Assembly (NCBI GenBank): GCA_945643635.1
Contig: CALZFC010000267.1
Location: 930,001-994,000 of the forward strand
Length of the DNA stretch: 64,000 nucleotides
Source of the DNA: Allodiplogaster sudhausi
Taxonomy: Eukaryota > Nematoda > Chromadorea > Rhabditida > Diplogasteridae
Direction of reading: 5' to 3'
In this document: piece after piece, positions 23,882-36,412 of the stretch
Layout of the letters: every line of letters starts with the position of its first letter
Numbering within the stretch: position 1 is the first letter of the stretch
Translations under genes and position numbers: made by a program
The notes under the pieces: model-generated
The model's database searches: none
What the model was told of the DNA's origin: nothing
The model's input: only the letters and a program-made list of their open reading frames with translations

Positions 23882-24078
23882 AAAAAGAATGAAAAAATTC
23901 TTGAAATCCTTGAAAATGTAAAAAGTCGTTTAAAATAAAGCAAAATTCTAGAAATCTGTTTAAGAAAGAAAACGTTGAGCTAGAGCTTGCCACAGAGAGA
24001 GTGGATTCTGAAATGTGAAAGCGTTTACAAAAAAAAAGAAAATAGAATTCTTGAATTCCTTCAAAATGGAAAAGGTTC

Positions 24079-24150
24079 AGGTCCCGGGGAGATTTGAACT
24101 CCCGTCGCAGGATTCAGAGTCCTGAGTGCTAACCGCAACACCACGGGACC
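24079..24150 (-). tRNA. tRNA-Gln (CTG), unit 1
   Basis: Acceptor GGTCCCG pairs with CGGGACC. The anticodon arm CAGGA-CTCTGAA-TCCTG gives anticodon CTG, the T arm is GGGAG-TTCAAAT-CTCCC, and the discriminator is T. These 72 bases without intron define the array consensus. This copy has T for the conserved A of the D arm (GTTGCGG), which may weaken it. Confidence 0.85.
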
Positions 24151-24216
24151 GATGTTTGACAATGAGTGAAGGGAGTAAATAGAACAAAATTTCTAATTGA
24201 ACATGAAAAAGATTTC

Positions 24217-24298
24217 TGACGAGAGTGGGATCCGAACCCACGCCTCCGAAGAGACTGGTGCCTTAAACCAGCGCCTTGGACCGCTCCGCCATCTCGCC
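24217..24298 (-). tRNA. tRNA-Leu (AAG), unit 1
   Basis: Class II tRNA of 82 bases: acceptor GGCGAGA with TCTCGTC, anticodon arm CTGGT-TTAAGGC-ACCAG giving AAG, long variable arm TCTCTTCGGA, B box GGTTCGAATCC in the consensus. This copy has two changes, GGTTCGGATCC in the T loop and GGCGGAGCGG in the D arm. Confidence 0.85.
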
Positions 24299-24543
24299 AC
24301 GGATGAAAGAGAGAAAGGAGGATTCTGTAATGTGAAGTTGTTCGTACAAAAAGAATGAAAAATTCTTGAAATCCTTGAAAATGTAAAAAGTCGTTTAAAA
24401 TAAAGTAAAATTCTATAAATCTGTTTAAGAAAGAAAACGTTGAGCCAGAGCTTGTCACAGAGAGAGTGGATTCTGAAATGTGAAAGAGTTTACAAAAAAA
24501 AAGAAAATAAAATTCTTGAATTCCTTCAAAATGGAAAAGGTTC

Positions 24544-24615
24544 AGGTCCCGGGGAGATTTGAACTCCCGTCGCAGGATTCAGAGTCCTGAGTGCTAACCG
24601 CTACACCACGGGACC
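24544..24615 (-). tRNA. tRNA-Gln (CTG), unit 2
   Basis: Consensus. Confidence 0.95.
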
Positions 24616-24681
24616 GATGTTTGACAATGGGTGAATGGAGTAAATAGAACAAAATTTCTAATTGAACATGAAAAAGATTTC

Positions 24682-24763
24682 TGACGAGAGTGGGATTCGA
24701 ACCCACGCCTCCGAAGAGACTGGTGCCTTAAACCAGCGCCTTGGACCGCTCGGCCATCTCGCC
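24682..24763 (-). tRNA. tRNA-Leu (AAG), unit 2
   Basis: Consensus. Confidence 0.95.
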
Positions 24764-24922
24764 ACGGAAAGTCGTTTAAAATAAAGTAAAATTCTATAAT
24801 TCTGTTTAAGAAAGAAAACGTTGAGACAGAGCTTGCCACAGAGAGAGTGGATTCTGAAATGTTAAAGCGTTCACAAAAAAAAAGAAAATAAAATTCTTGA
24901 ATTCCTTCAAAATAAAAGGTTC

Positions 24923-24994
24923 AGGTCCCGGGGAGATTTGAACTCCCGTCGCAGGATTCAGAGTCTTGAGTGCTAACCGCTACACCACGGGACC
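24923..24994 (-). tRNA. tRNA-Gln (CTG), unit 3
   Basis: One anticodon-stem mismatch (CAAGA opposite TCCTG). Confidence 0.85.
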
Positions 24995-25060
24995 GATGTT
25001 TGACAATGAGTGAAGGGAGTAAATAGAACAAAATTTCTAATTGAACATGAAAAAGATTTC

Positions 25061-25142
25061 TGACGAGAGTGGGATTCGAACCCACGCCTCCGAAGAGACT
25101 GGTGCCTTAAACCAGCGCCTTGGACCGCTCGGCCATCTCGCC
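25061..25142 (-). tRNA. tRNA-Leu (AAG), unit 3
   Basis: Consensus. Confidence 0.95.
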
Positions 25143-25384
25143 ACGGATGATAGAGAGAAGGGGGATTCTGTAATGTGAAGTTGTTCGTACAAAAAGAATG
25201 AAAAATTCTTGAAATCCTTGAAAATGTAAAAAGTCGTTTAAAATAAAGAAAAATTCTAGAAATCTGTTTAAGAAAGAAAAGTTGAGCCAGAGCTTGCCAC
25301 AGAGAGAGTGGATTCTGAAATGTGAAAGCGTTTACAAAAAAAAGAAAATAAAATTTTTGAATTCCTTCAAAATGGAAAAGGTTC

Positions 25385-25456
25385 AGGTCCCGGGGAGATT
25401 TGAACTCCCGCCGCAGGATTCAGAGTCCTGAGTGCTAACCACTACAGCACGGGACC
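25385..25456 (-). tRNA. tRNA-Gln (CTG), unit 4
   Basis: Changes in the D arm (TGCTGTAGTGG) and the variable loop. Confidence 0.85.
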
Positions 25457-25522
25457 GATGTTTGACAATGAGTGAAAGGAGTAAATAGAACAAAATTTCT
25501 AATTGAACATGAAAAAGATTTC

Positions 25523-25604
25523 TGACGAGTGTGGGATTCGAACCCACGCCTCCGAAGGGACTGGTGCCTTAAACCAGCGCCTTGGACCGCTCGGCCATCT
25601 CGCC
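25523..25604 (-). tRNA. tRNA-Leu (AAG), unit 4
   Basis: Acceptor mismatch (CACTCGTC) and one variable-arm change. Confidence 0.85.
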
Positions 25605-25846
25605 ACGGATGAAAGAGAGAAAGGGGGATTCTGTAATGTGAAGTTGTTCGTACAAAAAGAATGAAAAATTCTTGAAATCCTTGAAAATGTAAAAAGTCGT
25701 TTAAAATAAAGAAAAATTCTATAAATCTGTTTAAGAAAGAAAACGTTGAGCCAGAGCTTGCCACAGCGAGAGTGGATTCTGAAATATGAAAGCGTTTACA
25801 AAAAAAAGAAAATAAAATTCTTGAATTCCTTCAAAATAAAAGGTTC

Positions 25847-25918
25847 AGGTCCCGGGGAGATTTGAACTCCCGTCGCAGGATTCAGAGTCCTGAGTGCTAA
25901 CCGCTACACCACGGGACC
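25847..25918 (-). tRNA. tRNA-Gln (CTG), unit 5
   Basis: Consensus. Confidence 0.95.
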
Positions 25919-25984
25919 GATGTTTGACAATCAGTGAGAGGAGTAAATTGAACAAAATTTCTAATTGAACATGAAAAAGATTTC

Positions 25985-26034
25985 TGACGAGAGTGGGATT
26001 CGAACCCACGCCTCCGAAGAGACTGGTGCCTTAA
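25985..26034 (-). pseudogene. tRNA-Leu (AAG), unit 5, 3' part of split gene
   Basis: Cut at the anticodon loop by the TTAA-flanked element; the other part is 28322-28357. Confidence 0.95.
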
Positions 26035-28321
<2,287 letters not shown>

Positions 28322-28357
28322 TTAAACCAGCGCCTTGGACCGCTCGGCCATCTCGCC
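28322..28357 (-). pseudogene. tRNA-Leu (AAG), unit 5, 5' part of split gene
   Basis: Starts with the duplicated TTAA, then the normal D arm and acceptor strand. Confidence 0.95.
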
Positions 28358-28600
28358 ACGGATGATAGAGAGAAAGGGGATTCAGTAATGTGAAGTTGTT
28401 CATACAAAAAGAATGAAAAATTCTGGAAATCCTTGAAAATGTAAAAAGTCGTTTAAAATAAAGTAAAATTCTAGAAATCTGTTTAAGAAAGAAAAGTTGA
28501 GCCAGAGCTTGCCACAGAGAGAGTGGATTCTGAAATGTGAAAGCGTTTACAAAAAAAAAGAAAACAAAATTTTTGAATTTCTTCAAAATGGAAAAGGTTC

Positions 28601-28672
28601 AGGTCCCGGGGAGATTTGAACTCCCGTCGCAGGATTCAGAGTCCTGAGTGCTAACCACTACAACACGGGACC
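28601..28672 (-). tRNA. tRNA-Gln (CTG), unit 6
   Basis: D-arm changes (TGTTGTAGTGG). Confidence 0.85.
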
Positions 28673-28738
28673 GATGTTTGACAATGAGTGAAAGGAGTAA
28701 ATAGAACAAAATTTCTAATTGAACATGAAAAAGATTTC

Positions 28739-28820
28739 TGACGAGTGTGGGATTCGAACCCACGCCTCCGAAGAGACTGCTGCCTTAAACCAGCGCCTTG
28801 GACCGCTCGGCCATCTCGCC
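28739..28820 (-). tRNA. tRNA-Leu (AAG), unit 6
   Basis: Acceptor mismatch as in unit 4 and GCAGCAGTC instead of GCACCAGTC, an anticodon-stem change. Confidence 0.8.
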
Positions 28821-29065
28821 ACGGATGAAAGAGAGAAAGGGGGATTCTGTAATGTGAAGTTGTTCGTACAAAAAGAATGAAAAATTCTTGAATTCCTTGA
28901 AAATGTAAAAAGTCGTTTAAAATAAAATAAAATTCAATAAATCTGTTTAAGAAAGAAAACGTTGAGCCAGAGCTTGCCACAGAGAGAGTGGATTCTGAAA
29001 TGTGAAAGCGTTTACAAAAAAAAAGAAAATAAAATTCTTGAATTCCTTCAAAATGGATAAGGTTC

Positions 29066-29137
29066 AGGTCCCGGGGAGATTTGAACTCCCGTTGCAGGAT
29101 TCAGAGTCCTGAGTGCTAACCGCTACACCACGGTACC
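29066..29137 (-). tRNA. tRNA-Gln (CTG), unit 7
   Basis: 5' acceptor reads GGTACCG, one mismatch; variable-loop change. Confidence 0.85.
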
Positions 29138-29203
29138 GATGTTTGACAATGAGTGAAGGGAGTAAATAGAACAAAATTTCTAATTGAACATGAAAAAGAT
29201 TTC

Positions 29204-29285
29204 TGACGAGAGTGGGATCCGAACCCACGCCTCCGAAGAGACTGGTGCCTTAAACCAGCGCCTTGGACCGCTCCGCCATCTCGCC
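29204..29285 (-). tRNA. tRNA-Leu (AAG), unit 7
   Basis: Same T-loop and D-arm changes as unit 1. Confidence 0.85.
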
Positions 29286-29530
29286 ACGGATGAAAGAGAG
29301 AAAGGGGGATTCTGTAATGTGAAGTTGTTCGTACAAAAAGAATGAAAAATTCTTGAAATCCTTGAAAATGTAAAAAGTCGTTTAAAATAAAGTAAAATTC
29401 TATAAATCTGTTTAAGAAAGAAAACGTTGAGCCAGAGCTTGCCACAAAGAGAGTGGATTCTGAAATGTGAAAGCGTTTACAAAAAAAAAGAAAATAAAAT
29501 TCTTGAATTCCTTCAAAATGGATAAGGTTC

Positions 29531-29602
29531 AGGTCCCGGGGAGATTTGAACTCCCGTTGCAGGATTCAGAGTCCTGAGTGCTAACAGCTACACCACGGTA
29601 CC
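29531..29602 (-). tRNA. tRNA-Gln (CTG), unit 8
   Basis: GGTACCG acceptor mismatch plus a D-loop change. Confidence 0.82.
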
Positions 29603-29668
29603 GATGTTTGACAATGAGTGAAGGGAGTAAATAGAACAAAATTTCTAATTGAACATGAAAAAGATTTC

Positions 29669-29750
29669 TGACGAGAGTGGGATCCGAACCCACGCCTCCG
29701 AAGAGACTGGTGCCTTAAACCAGCGCCTTGGACCGCTCCGCCATCTCGCC
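29669..29750 (-). tRNA. tRNA-Leu (AAG), unit 8
   Basis: Same changes as unit 1. Confidence 0.85.
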
Positions 29751-29908
29751 ACGGAAAGTCGTTTAAAATAAAGTAAAATTCTATAATTCTGTTTAAGAAA
29801 GAAAACGTTGAGACAGAGCTTGCCACAGAGAGAGTGGATTCTGAAATGTGAAAGCGTTTACAAAAAAAAGAAAATAAAATTCTTGAATTCCTTCAAAATA
29901 AAAGGTTC

Positions 29909-29980
29909 AGGTCCCGGGGAGATTTGAACTCCCGTCGCAGGATTCAGGGTCCAGAGTGCTAACCGCTACACCACGGGACC
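29909..29980 (-). tRNA. tRNA-Gln (CTG), unit 9
   Basis: Anticodon arm reads CTGGA-CCCTGAA, so the invariant T before the anticodon is C and one stem pair is lost. Confidence 0.75.
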
Positions 29981-30046
29981 GATGTTTGACAATGAGTGAA
30001 GGGAGTAAATAGAACAAAATTTCTAATTGAACATGAAAAAGATTTC

Positions 30047-30128
30047 TGACGAGAGTGGGATTCGAACCCACGCCTCCGAAGAGACTGGTGCCTTAAACCA
30101 GCGCCTTGGACCGCTCGGCCATCTCACC
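30047..30128 (-). tRNA. tRNA-Leu (AAG), unit 9
   Basis: 5' acceptor GGTGAGA, one changed pair. Confidence 0.88.
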
Positions 30129-30287
30129 ACGGAAAGTCGTTTAAAATAAAGTAAAATTCTATAAATCTGTTTAAGAAAGAAAACGTCGAGCCAGAGCTTG
30201 AAACAGAGAGAGTGGATTCTGAAATATGAAAGCGTTTAGAAAAAAAAAGAAAATAAAATTCTTGAATTCCTTCAAAATAAAATGTTC

Positions 30288-30359
30288 AGGTCCCGGGGAG
30301 ATTTGAACTCCCGTCGCAGGATTCAGAGTCCTGAGTGCTAACCGCTACACCACGGGACC
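30288..30359 (-). tRNA. tRNA-Gln (CTG), unit 10
   Basis: Consensus. Confidence 0.95.
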
Positions 30360-30425
30360 GATGTTTGACAATCAGTGAGGGGAGTAAATTGAACACAATT
30401 TCTAATTGAACATGAAAAAGATTTC

Positions 30426-30507
30426 TGACGAGAGTGGGATTCGAACCCACGCCTCCGAAGAGACTGGTGCCTTAAACCTGCGCCTTGGACCGCTCGGCCA
30501 TCTCGCC
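30426..30507 (-). tRNA. tRNA-Leu (AAG), unit 10
   Basis: One anticodon-stem change (GCAGGTTTAAGG). Confidence 0.88.
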
Positions 30508-30750
30508 ACGGATGATAGAGAGAAAGGGGATTCAGTAATGTGAAGTTGTTCATACAAAAAGAATGAAAAATTCTGGAAATCCTTGAAAATGTAAAAAGTC
30601 GTTTAAAATAAAGCAAAATTCTAGAAATCTGTTTAAGAAAGAAAAGTTGAGCCAGAGCTTGCCACAGAGAGAGTGGATTCTGAAATGTGAAAGCGTTTAC
30701 AAAAAAAAAGAAAATACAATTTTTGAATTCCTTCAAAATGGAAAAGGTTC

Positions 30751-30828
30751 AGGTCCCGGGGAGATTTGAACTCCCGTCGCAGGATTCAGAGTCCTGACAA
30801 TGAGTGCTAACCGCTACACCACGGGACC
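30751..30828 (-). tRNA. tRNA-Gln (CTG) insertion variant, unit 11
   Basis: 78 bases: CATTGT inserted between the D stem and the anticodon stem. Probably not functional. Confidence 0.6.
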
Positions 30829-30894
30829 GATGTTTGACAATGAGTGAAGGGACTAAATAAAACAAAATTTCTAATTGAACATGAAAAAGATTTC

Positions 30895-30976
30895 TGACGA
30901 GAGTGGGATCCGAACCCACGCCTCCGAAGAGACTGGTGCCTTAAACCAGCGCCTTGGACCGCTCGGCCATCTCGCC
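30895..30976 (-). tRNA. tRNA-Leu (AAG), unit 11
   Basis: T loop GGTTCGGATCC; otherwise consensus. Confidence 0.9.
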
Positions 30977-31255
30977 ACGGATGAAAGAGAGAAAGGGAGG
31001 GGGATTCTGTAATGTGAAGTTGTTCATACAAAAAGAATGAAAAATTCTTGAAATCCTTGAAAATGTAAAAAGTCGTTTAAAATAAAGCAAAATTCTAGAA
31101 ATCTGTTTGAGAAAGAAAAGTTGAGCCAGAGCTTGCCACAGAGAGAGTGGATTCTGAAATGTGAAAGCGTTTCAAAAAATAAGAAAATAAAATTATTGAA
31201 TTCCTTCAAAATGGAAAAGGTTCAGCCGCGCGATTAATCTTACATTGTGTCAATG

Positions 31256-31520
31256 ACACGTCGTCGACACACAGTCATGACCAATTTGTATGTCATTGAC
31301 ACCGGTCAATGACAGAAAACAAAACCGCCTATCTTAATACACATGGGTCGCGACCAAACCAAATTGTGTCACTGAAACGGTCATGACCGCAGAATAATAA
31401 TTTGGTGGTCATGTCCACTCGGCCGCCACCCATGGTCATGACCAAAGCGAGATAGTACACATTTGTGAGAGATGCAGAGCGACACGCTCATGGATATCAC
31501 CGTGGGTCATGACCAAATTC
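31256..31520. repeat. Left subterminal palindrome array
   Basis: Repeated GTCATGACC, GTCAATGACA and variants, which mirror those at 36060-36175. Possible transposase-binding sites by analogy with other transposons. Confidence 0.7.
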
Positions 31521-31686
31521 ATGATTTCAACTGAATGTGTGACCCAACGTTCACTTTATACCGTAATTTTTAAAAGCGCTTTGCGCGGGATGAATTTCAT
31601 TTGTCAGCCAGCTAGCAGTCTTAAATCTTCTTGAGTGTTGTTGTTTTGCAGCTTAATTTTTGTTATTTTTACTTCATTTTAACAGG

Positions 31687-32935
31687 ATGTCGTCGCCCGC
31701 ACTCTCAGGCGACCAACAATCACCATTGCTCCGCGAAAGTCTGAATGGCGCCCGCTGCCGCCGCCAAAAAATTCTGGTTATCTGCGCTTACGCTTATAGG
31801 TTGTTGTGGCACCATGATTTTCTCAAACGCAAAGCTTGACTTGTTCGTATTCTACTCGATTCATTTCTGATCCACGGCATAAGCATATTTTTTTTATTCC
31901 TACCGCCTTCCTTCCTATATGAATGATGAATTATTTCCAATGCATGATGAAATTAGCTTTCGTCTTAAGCAGGGCAAGCCGCTCGCTGTCCGTGTACCGC
32001 TCGACGCAGATCTTCCGCCAGATCAAGAGCTCCGGACGCTAACTAAGCATTCGGGGCGAAGAGCGCATTGTTCAGGTATGCACTATGCTATTAGATTTAC
32101 TTTCGTTAAAGCCACAATTCAGTGCTAAACTTAGGTACTTATTTGGTTTTGCATTATGGCGGAATAGTTTATGCTCCATGAAAATTGTAGCTTTTTATGC
32201 TTCATGATTATCAAAAGAAATGTTTGCAATATTTCAACATGCTGTATTCATATGTCTGTTCAGCTTGTTATTGGAGTGGCCGACTCGACATTCACGAGGA
32301 GTCAAGGTGAACTGCTTCGATGGCGCGGCAAGATGCTTGGCGCCAGCGCCAGGAAGAGCAGGGGCTGCTGTCGCGCCCGCAGGATAATAAGGTGCACTTT
32401 ACAATGTGCCCAGGTTACTTGTAATTAAAAAATACTACATGGCTTATTTTTTTGTTCTCTTTTTTTAAACCAAAATATCGGAGGGTTACCAAAGTATGTA
32501 AGGAATATTTAACCCTCTATTTTCTTCCTTACCACTTTTGTCAATGTAGAAGATCTCTTTTTAAGGTCCGCTGTTTCTGAGCTTCGAGCCCGCGCGAGAT
32601 GGACACGTTTATGTGGCCAGCAAGACAGCGAAGGGGGGCGAGATGGTCAATGTCAGTTTACACGGTTATATTTAATTACACTTCTTTATTATCAATTTGT
32701 GCTCTAGATATGATTTAAAAATTAGTTTCCTCATTACCTTAGTAATGCTTCGACATCCATCAACGTTACGGTGCACAGTGTCCTCTCCCATTCGATACAG
32801 TAACCGAGATTCTCTGCTCAGGACTGTTCGACCGTGAAGCGTGCTCAAGAACAGGGCTATCTGCATGAGGCGTTGCTGGAAAGGCGGAAGACGATGAAGA
32901 ACCGATCACATCGATTGAACCGATCACATCGATAA
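31687..32935 (+). CDS. Exon-like fragments inside the CAG-flanked transposon, unresolved
   Basis: An ATG frame at 31687-31839 (50 codons) starts MSSPALSGDQ. Later GC-rich islands follow pyrimidine-AG sites: one at about 31981-32074 ending TTCAG/GTATGC, one from 32263 after TGTTCAG, one from 32566 after TTTTTAAG, and one from 32820 after CTGCTCAG ending at a TAA near 32935. Candidate pieces include PLFLSFEPARDGHVYV and EQGYLHEALLERRKTM. I could not make all phases agree. This may be the element's own gene, possibly decayed. No transposase motif recognised. Confidence 0.35.
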
Positions 32936-33314
32936 TGTTTGTGATAACTGACTAGAGATGGGTACTGTAGCTTTGATCGTAAAGCTTCTCTTGTTACCTA
33001 ATGGTTGTTATTACTAGTTGGTTAATCTCATGTTTGTTAATTGAATAAATGCCTTGTTCCTTAATGACTTGCTTCCAAAACGAGAACGCTTGGCCGAAGT
33101 CGATGCAGCACCGACGTAATTCCGGTGACTAGAAAGTGGGAAGCAGACGTGATCATCCCGGAGAGACTGCATTCCTTCTAGGTGTCCGGAATGTTTGCAA
33201 CACAGTAGATTGGCAGCAGCCAAGCAAGCCAGCTATTAAGACTGCGGTGCATTCGTGAAGACTGTTTGGATGGAGCATGATTAGAAACGTGCAGGGCGTT
33301 ATGTCTTCATCATT

Positions 33315-33427
33315 CTCTCTCTTTCTCTCTCGCCCTCTCTCTCTCTCTATCTGTCTCTCTATCTGTCTCTCTCTCTCTCTCTCTCTATCGCTGTCTCTTC
33401 CTCTCTATCTCTCTGTCTCCGTCTCTT

Positions 33428-33476
<49 letters not shown>

Positions 33477-33479
33477 CTC
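33315..33479. repeat. (TC)n microsatellite
   Basis: Long CT-rich run with minor interruptions. Confidence 0.95.
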
Positions 33480-33613
33480 CTAGCGGTATCAATAAGTTGT
33501 TGTTCATGGATTACAAAACCGAAAAATTGTAGTCCAACAAATAGCACATGAAAAAAGCTGCTCCGAAGACTCCCTTGTTAAAAGAAAAAGAATGAAAAGT
33601 TGTATCATCTTTC

Positions 33614-35862
33614 GGGACCGTGTCAGAATAGCAACGACATTCGCACAACGGACAATTGAGCAACGGAGCCGAATCGCAACGGAAGGGCGGCCATTTGAGC
33701 AGCAAGTCAAAATAGCAACAGGGAAATAGAGCAAAGGTGACAAACGAGCAATCAGGAAACAGAGCAACGCGACAAATGAGCAACCGGTCAACATTTGTGG
33801 TAGGGGGGCCTATGAGACCTCACGGGTCCCGACCGCGATATTTGAGCAACGGGACAATTGAGCAACGGGCTAGATCTTCTTCCCTGGTATAGGGGTCGAT
33901 GAGACCCAATGGGTCTCGACTGCGACATTTGAGCAACGGGACAATTGAGCAACGGGCTAGATCTTCTTCCCTGGTATAGGGGTCTATGAGACCCAATGGG
34001 TCTCAACTGCGACATTTGAGCAACGGGACAATTGAGCAACGGGGAAAATCCTTTTCGCTGGTATAGGGGTCAATGAGATCCCTTGGGTCCCGACTGCGAC
34101 ATTTGAGCAACGAGACATTTGAGCAACGGGCTGAAACTCTTTCTCGGGTATATTGGGTGGGGCTATGAGACCCATTGGGTCCTGACTGCGACATTTGAGC
34201 AACGGGACAATTGAGCAACGGGCATAATCCTTTTCGCTGGTATACAGGGGGCCTATGAGGCCCAATTGGTCCTGTTGCCTTCACCTGAGACAATTGAGCA
34301 ATGGGCTATTTATACATATAATTGAGTATTCATTTTGTCTGGTATTAGGGGGATAAGAAGACATAATGTTGCTTGCAATGGGATATATGTACATATCTTA
34401 CAATTAGCAATATGGTTCTTATGCGAGATACTCACACTCAAAGTCTAGTCACAGGACTGGTCGTAGCGCCTTATGAAAAAGTAGCTTATTCTTAGTTTGG
34501 ACCCTTCCGCCATTCCAAATAACTAATCAGGGACCCAATTTGCGGGCCTACTGGGACCTTTCCATAATAGTTGGTGCTAAAGTCACTTGATTTGCATACA
34601 TTTGCATATTTTCACTCTTATTTTTATTCAAAGAACAGATCACTTTAGAAAGTTTCAATATTAAAAAAATTAAAGCAATTAATAATTTGTGACTCCTACT
34701 ATGATAGAAAATTTGAGTTTATACAAATCAAGTCTTCTAGTTTTTTTGTAGTTTCCAAGGCCTAATCCGTCATGTTTGAAATTTTTTTGATTGCAACGAT
34801 TGAAAAGCAGAAAGGGGCCCAATAATTTTTTGAAAGAAAGTCATAGTTACCTTTCTTATGCGCATTATAATTAACAATCGATGTAACTGTTCATAATTTA
34901 GTTTGCTCAACAAATAAAATCTTATGGTCATTGAATATTTTCGGTATGTCGCCGCCTACTGTGGATGGCAGAAAAATAATTTTTGGAAAAATGTTTTTGA
35001 GAAGGCCTTAGGATGCCACACAAACCCTGTGAATAAAGTTGATTAGAAAATAATTTTGCTCCCTGCACCCCGTGTTCGAGTCTCCCAGATTGACTCTATT
35101 AACTGCAAGTACTGCCTATAACTGCATGAGTGTCACACATAACAACCGTATTGCTAATCGTAAGATACATACATAAATACATACATACATATATCCCATT
35201 GCAAAATTTTGGCTGGTGCAAGCAACATTGGGTCTACTTATCCCCCTAATACTAGACAAAATGAATACTCAATTATATGTATAAATAGCCCATTGCTCAA
35301 TTGTCTCAGGTGAAGGCAACAGGACCAATTGGGCCTCATAGGCCCCCTGTATACCAGCGAAAAGGATTATGCCCGTTGCTCAATTGTCCCGTTGCTCAAA
35401 TGTCGCAGTCAGGACCCAATGGGTCTCATAGCCCCACCCAATATACCCGAGAAAGAGTTTCAGCCCGTTGCTCAAATGTCGTTGCTCAATTGTCCCGTTG
35501 CTCAAATGTCGCAGTCGAGACCCATTGGGTCTCATAGACCCCTATACCAGGGAAGAAGATCTAGCCCGTTGCTCAATTGTCCCGTTGCTCAAATGTCGCG
35601 GTGGGGACCCGTGAGGTCTCATAGGCCCCCCTACCACAAATGTTGACCGGTTGCTCATTTGTCGCGTTGCTCTGTTTCCTGATTGCTCGTTTGTCACCTT
35701 TGCTCTATTTCCCTGTTGCTATTTTGACTTGCTGCTCAAATGGCCGCCCTTCCGTTGCGATTCGGCTCCGTTGCTCAATTGCCCATTGCAGTAAATACGT
35801 TTCTCAAATGTCCATTTTAACACGTATGGCTATAATGGTCGTTGCTCATCTGACACGGTCCC
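33614..35862. mobile_element. Nested 2,249 bp foldback element with 8-bp duplication (hAT-like)
   Basis: The ends start GGGACCGTGTCAGA on both strands, and CATCTTTC is duplicated at 33606-33613 and 35863-35870. An 8-bp duplication fits hAT elements, though foldback MULEs can also give 8-10 bp. The arms (about 33614-34440 and 35110-35862) are inverted copies full of GTTGCTCAATTG/CAATTGAGCAAC motifs. Each arm contains a tandem repeat of about 87 bp with an inner near-palindrome GAGACCCAATGGGTCTC. The central 650 bp is AT-rich and unrelated to the arms. No transposase. Confidence 0.9.
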
Positions 35863-36059
35863 CATCTTTCACTCCAAAACCTAAAGCAACTTTTGCTGAA
35901 ACGTTCATCTTTTTTTTTATGAAACTGGCACCACTTTAATCAAGATTAAAAGCACGGCTGACTCCTTAATGGGAATGTGCGTGCAAGAAAGAAAAATTAA
36001 TCCATTAGGCATTAATCCAGATGGCATTCGCGCCATTCTAACATTGGGAAATGCAAAGA

Positions 36060-36175
36060 ATGGTCATGACCGTGTTCATGACCATGGTCATGACCTGGTC
36101 ACGACCTGTCCTCGACGTGGTCATGACCAAAAACGGTCGTGACTGTCTGTCGACGACATGTCATTGACAGAACGT
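36060..36175. repeat. Right subterminal palindrome array
   Basis: ATGGTCATGACC, TTCATGACC, GGTCACGACC and GGTCGTGAC in close succession; mirror of the left array. Confidence 0.75.
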
Positions 36176-36192
36176 AAGATTAATCGCGCGGC

Positions 36193-36264
36193 AGGTCCCG
36201 GGGAGATTTGAACTCCCGTCGCAGGATTCAGAGTCCTGAGTGCTAACCGCTACACCACGGGACC
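36193..36264 (-). tRNA. tRNA-Gln (CTG), unit 12
   Basis: Consensus; its 3' flank is the CAG-flanked transposon, so its usual T-run terminator is displaced. Confidence 0.95.
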
Positions 36265-36330
36265 GATGTTTGACAATGAGTGAAGGGAGTAAATAGAACA
36301 AAATTTCTAATTGAACATGAAAAAGATTTC

Positions 36331-36412
36331 TGACGAGAGTGGGATTCGAACCCACGCCTCCGAAGAGACTGGTGCCTTAAACCAGCGCCTTGGACCGCTC
36401 GGCCATCTCGCC
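36331..36412 (-). tRNA. tRNA-Leu (AAG), unit 12
   Basis: Consensus. Confidence 0.95.

Larger units (their letters stand above)
23882..26034 (-). repeat. tRNA-Gln/tRNA-Leu tandem array, left block (units 1-5)
   Basis: The array starts inside the normal spacer at about 23882. Each unit, read on the plus strand, is: tRNA-Gln reversed (72), 66 bp spacer, tRNA-Leu reversed (82), then about 240 bp of AT-rich spacer with an A-run. On the transcribed minus strand, tRNA-Gln is followed by CCTTTTCC and tRNA-Leu by CTTTTTC, so each has its own Pol III stop. Copies here are more diverged than in the interior. Unit 3 follows a shortened 379 bp unit. Confidence 0.97.
28322..31225 (-). repeat. tRNA array, middle block (units 6-11)
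   Basis: Continuation of the array between the two large transposons. Units 7 and 8 share tRNA-Gln acceptor changes (GGTACC). Units 9 and 10 follow short 378-379 bp units that lack the GATGAAAGAGAG...TTGTTC part of the spacer. Confidence 0.97.
31226..36191. mobile_element. 4,966 bp DNA transposon with CAG duplication
   Basis: Inverted ends CCGCGCGATTAATCTTAC are followed by a further TGTCAATGACA..GTCGTCGACA match, about 44 bp in all. CAG flanks it at 31223-31225 and 36192-36194. It inserted at the 3' edge of a tRNA-Gln and left that gene (36193-36264) whole. Both subterminal parts are packed with TCATGACC/GGTCATGA palindromes. The left half holds exon-like fragments, and the right half is mostly a nested foldback element. 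The superfamily is not determined. Confidence 0.9.

Noticed and set aside
33014..33223. Minus-strand frame with CCKHSGH, possible zinc finger
   Set aside because: A single Cys/His cluster without a second half or splice context; not enough to call.
33277..33547. Frames in the TC-rich run
   Set aside because: Microsatellite translation.
34003..35646. Open frames with repeated PLLNCPVAQMSQ in both directions
   Set aside because: These are translations of the inverted tandem arrays of the foldback element.
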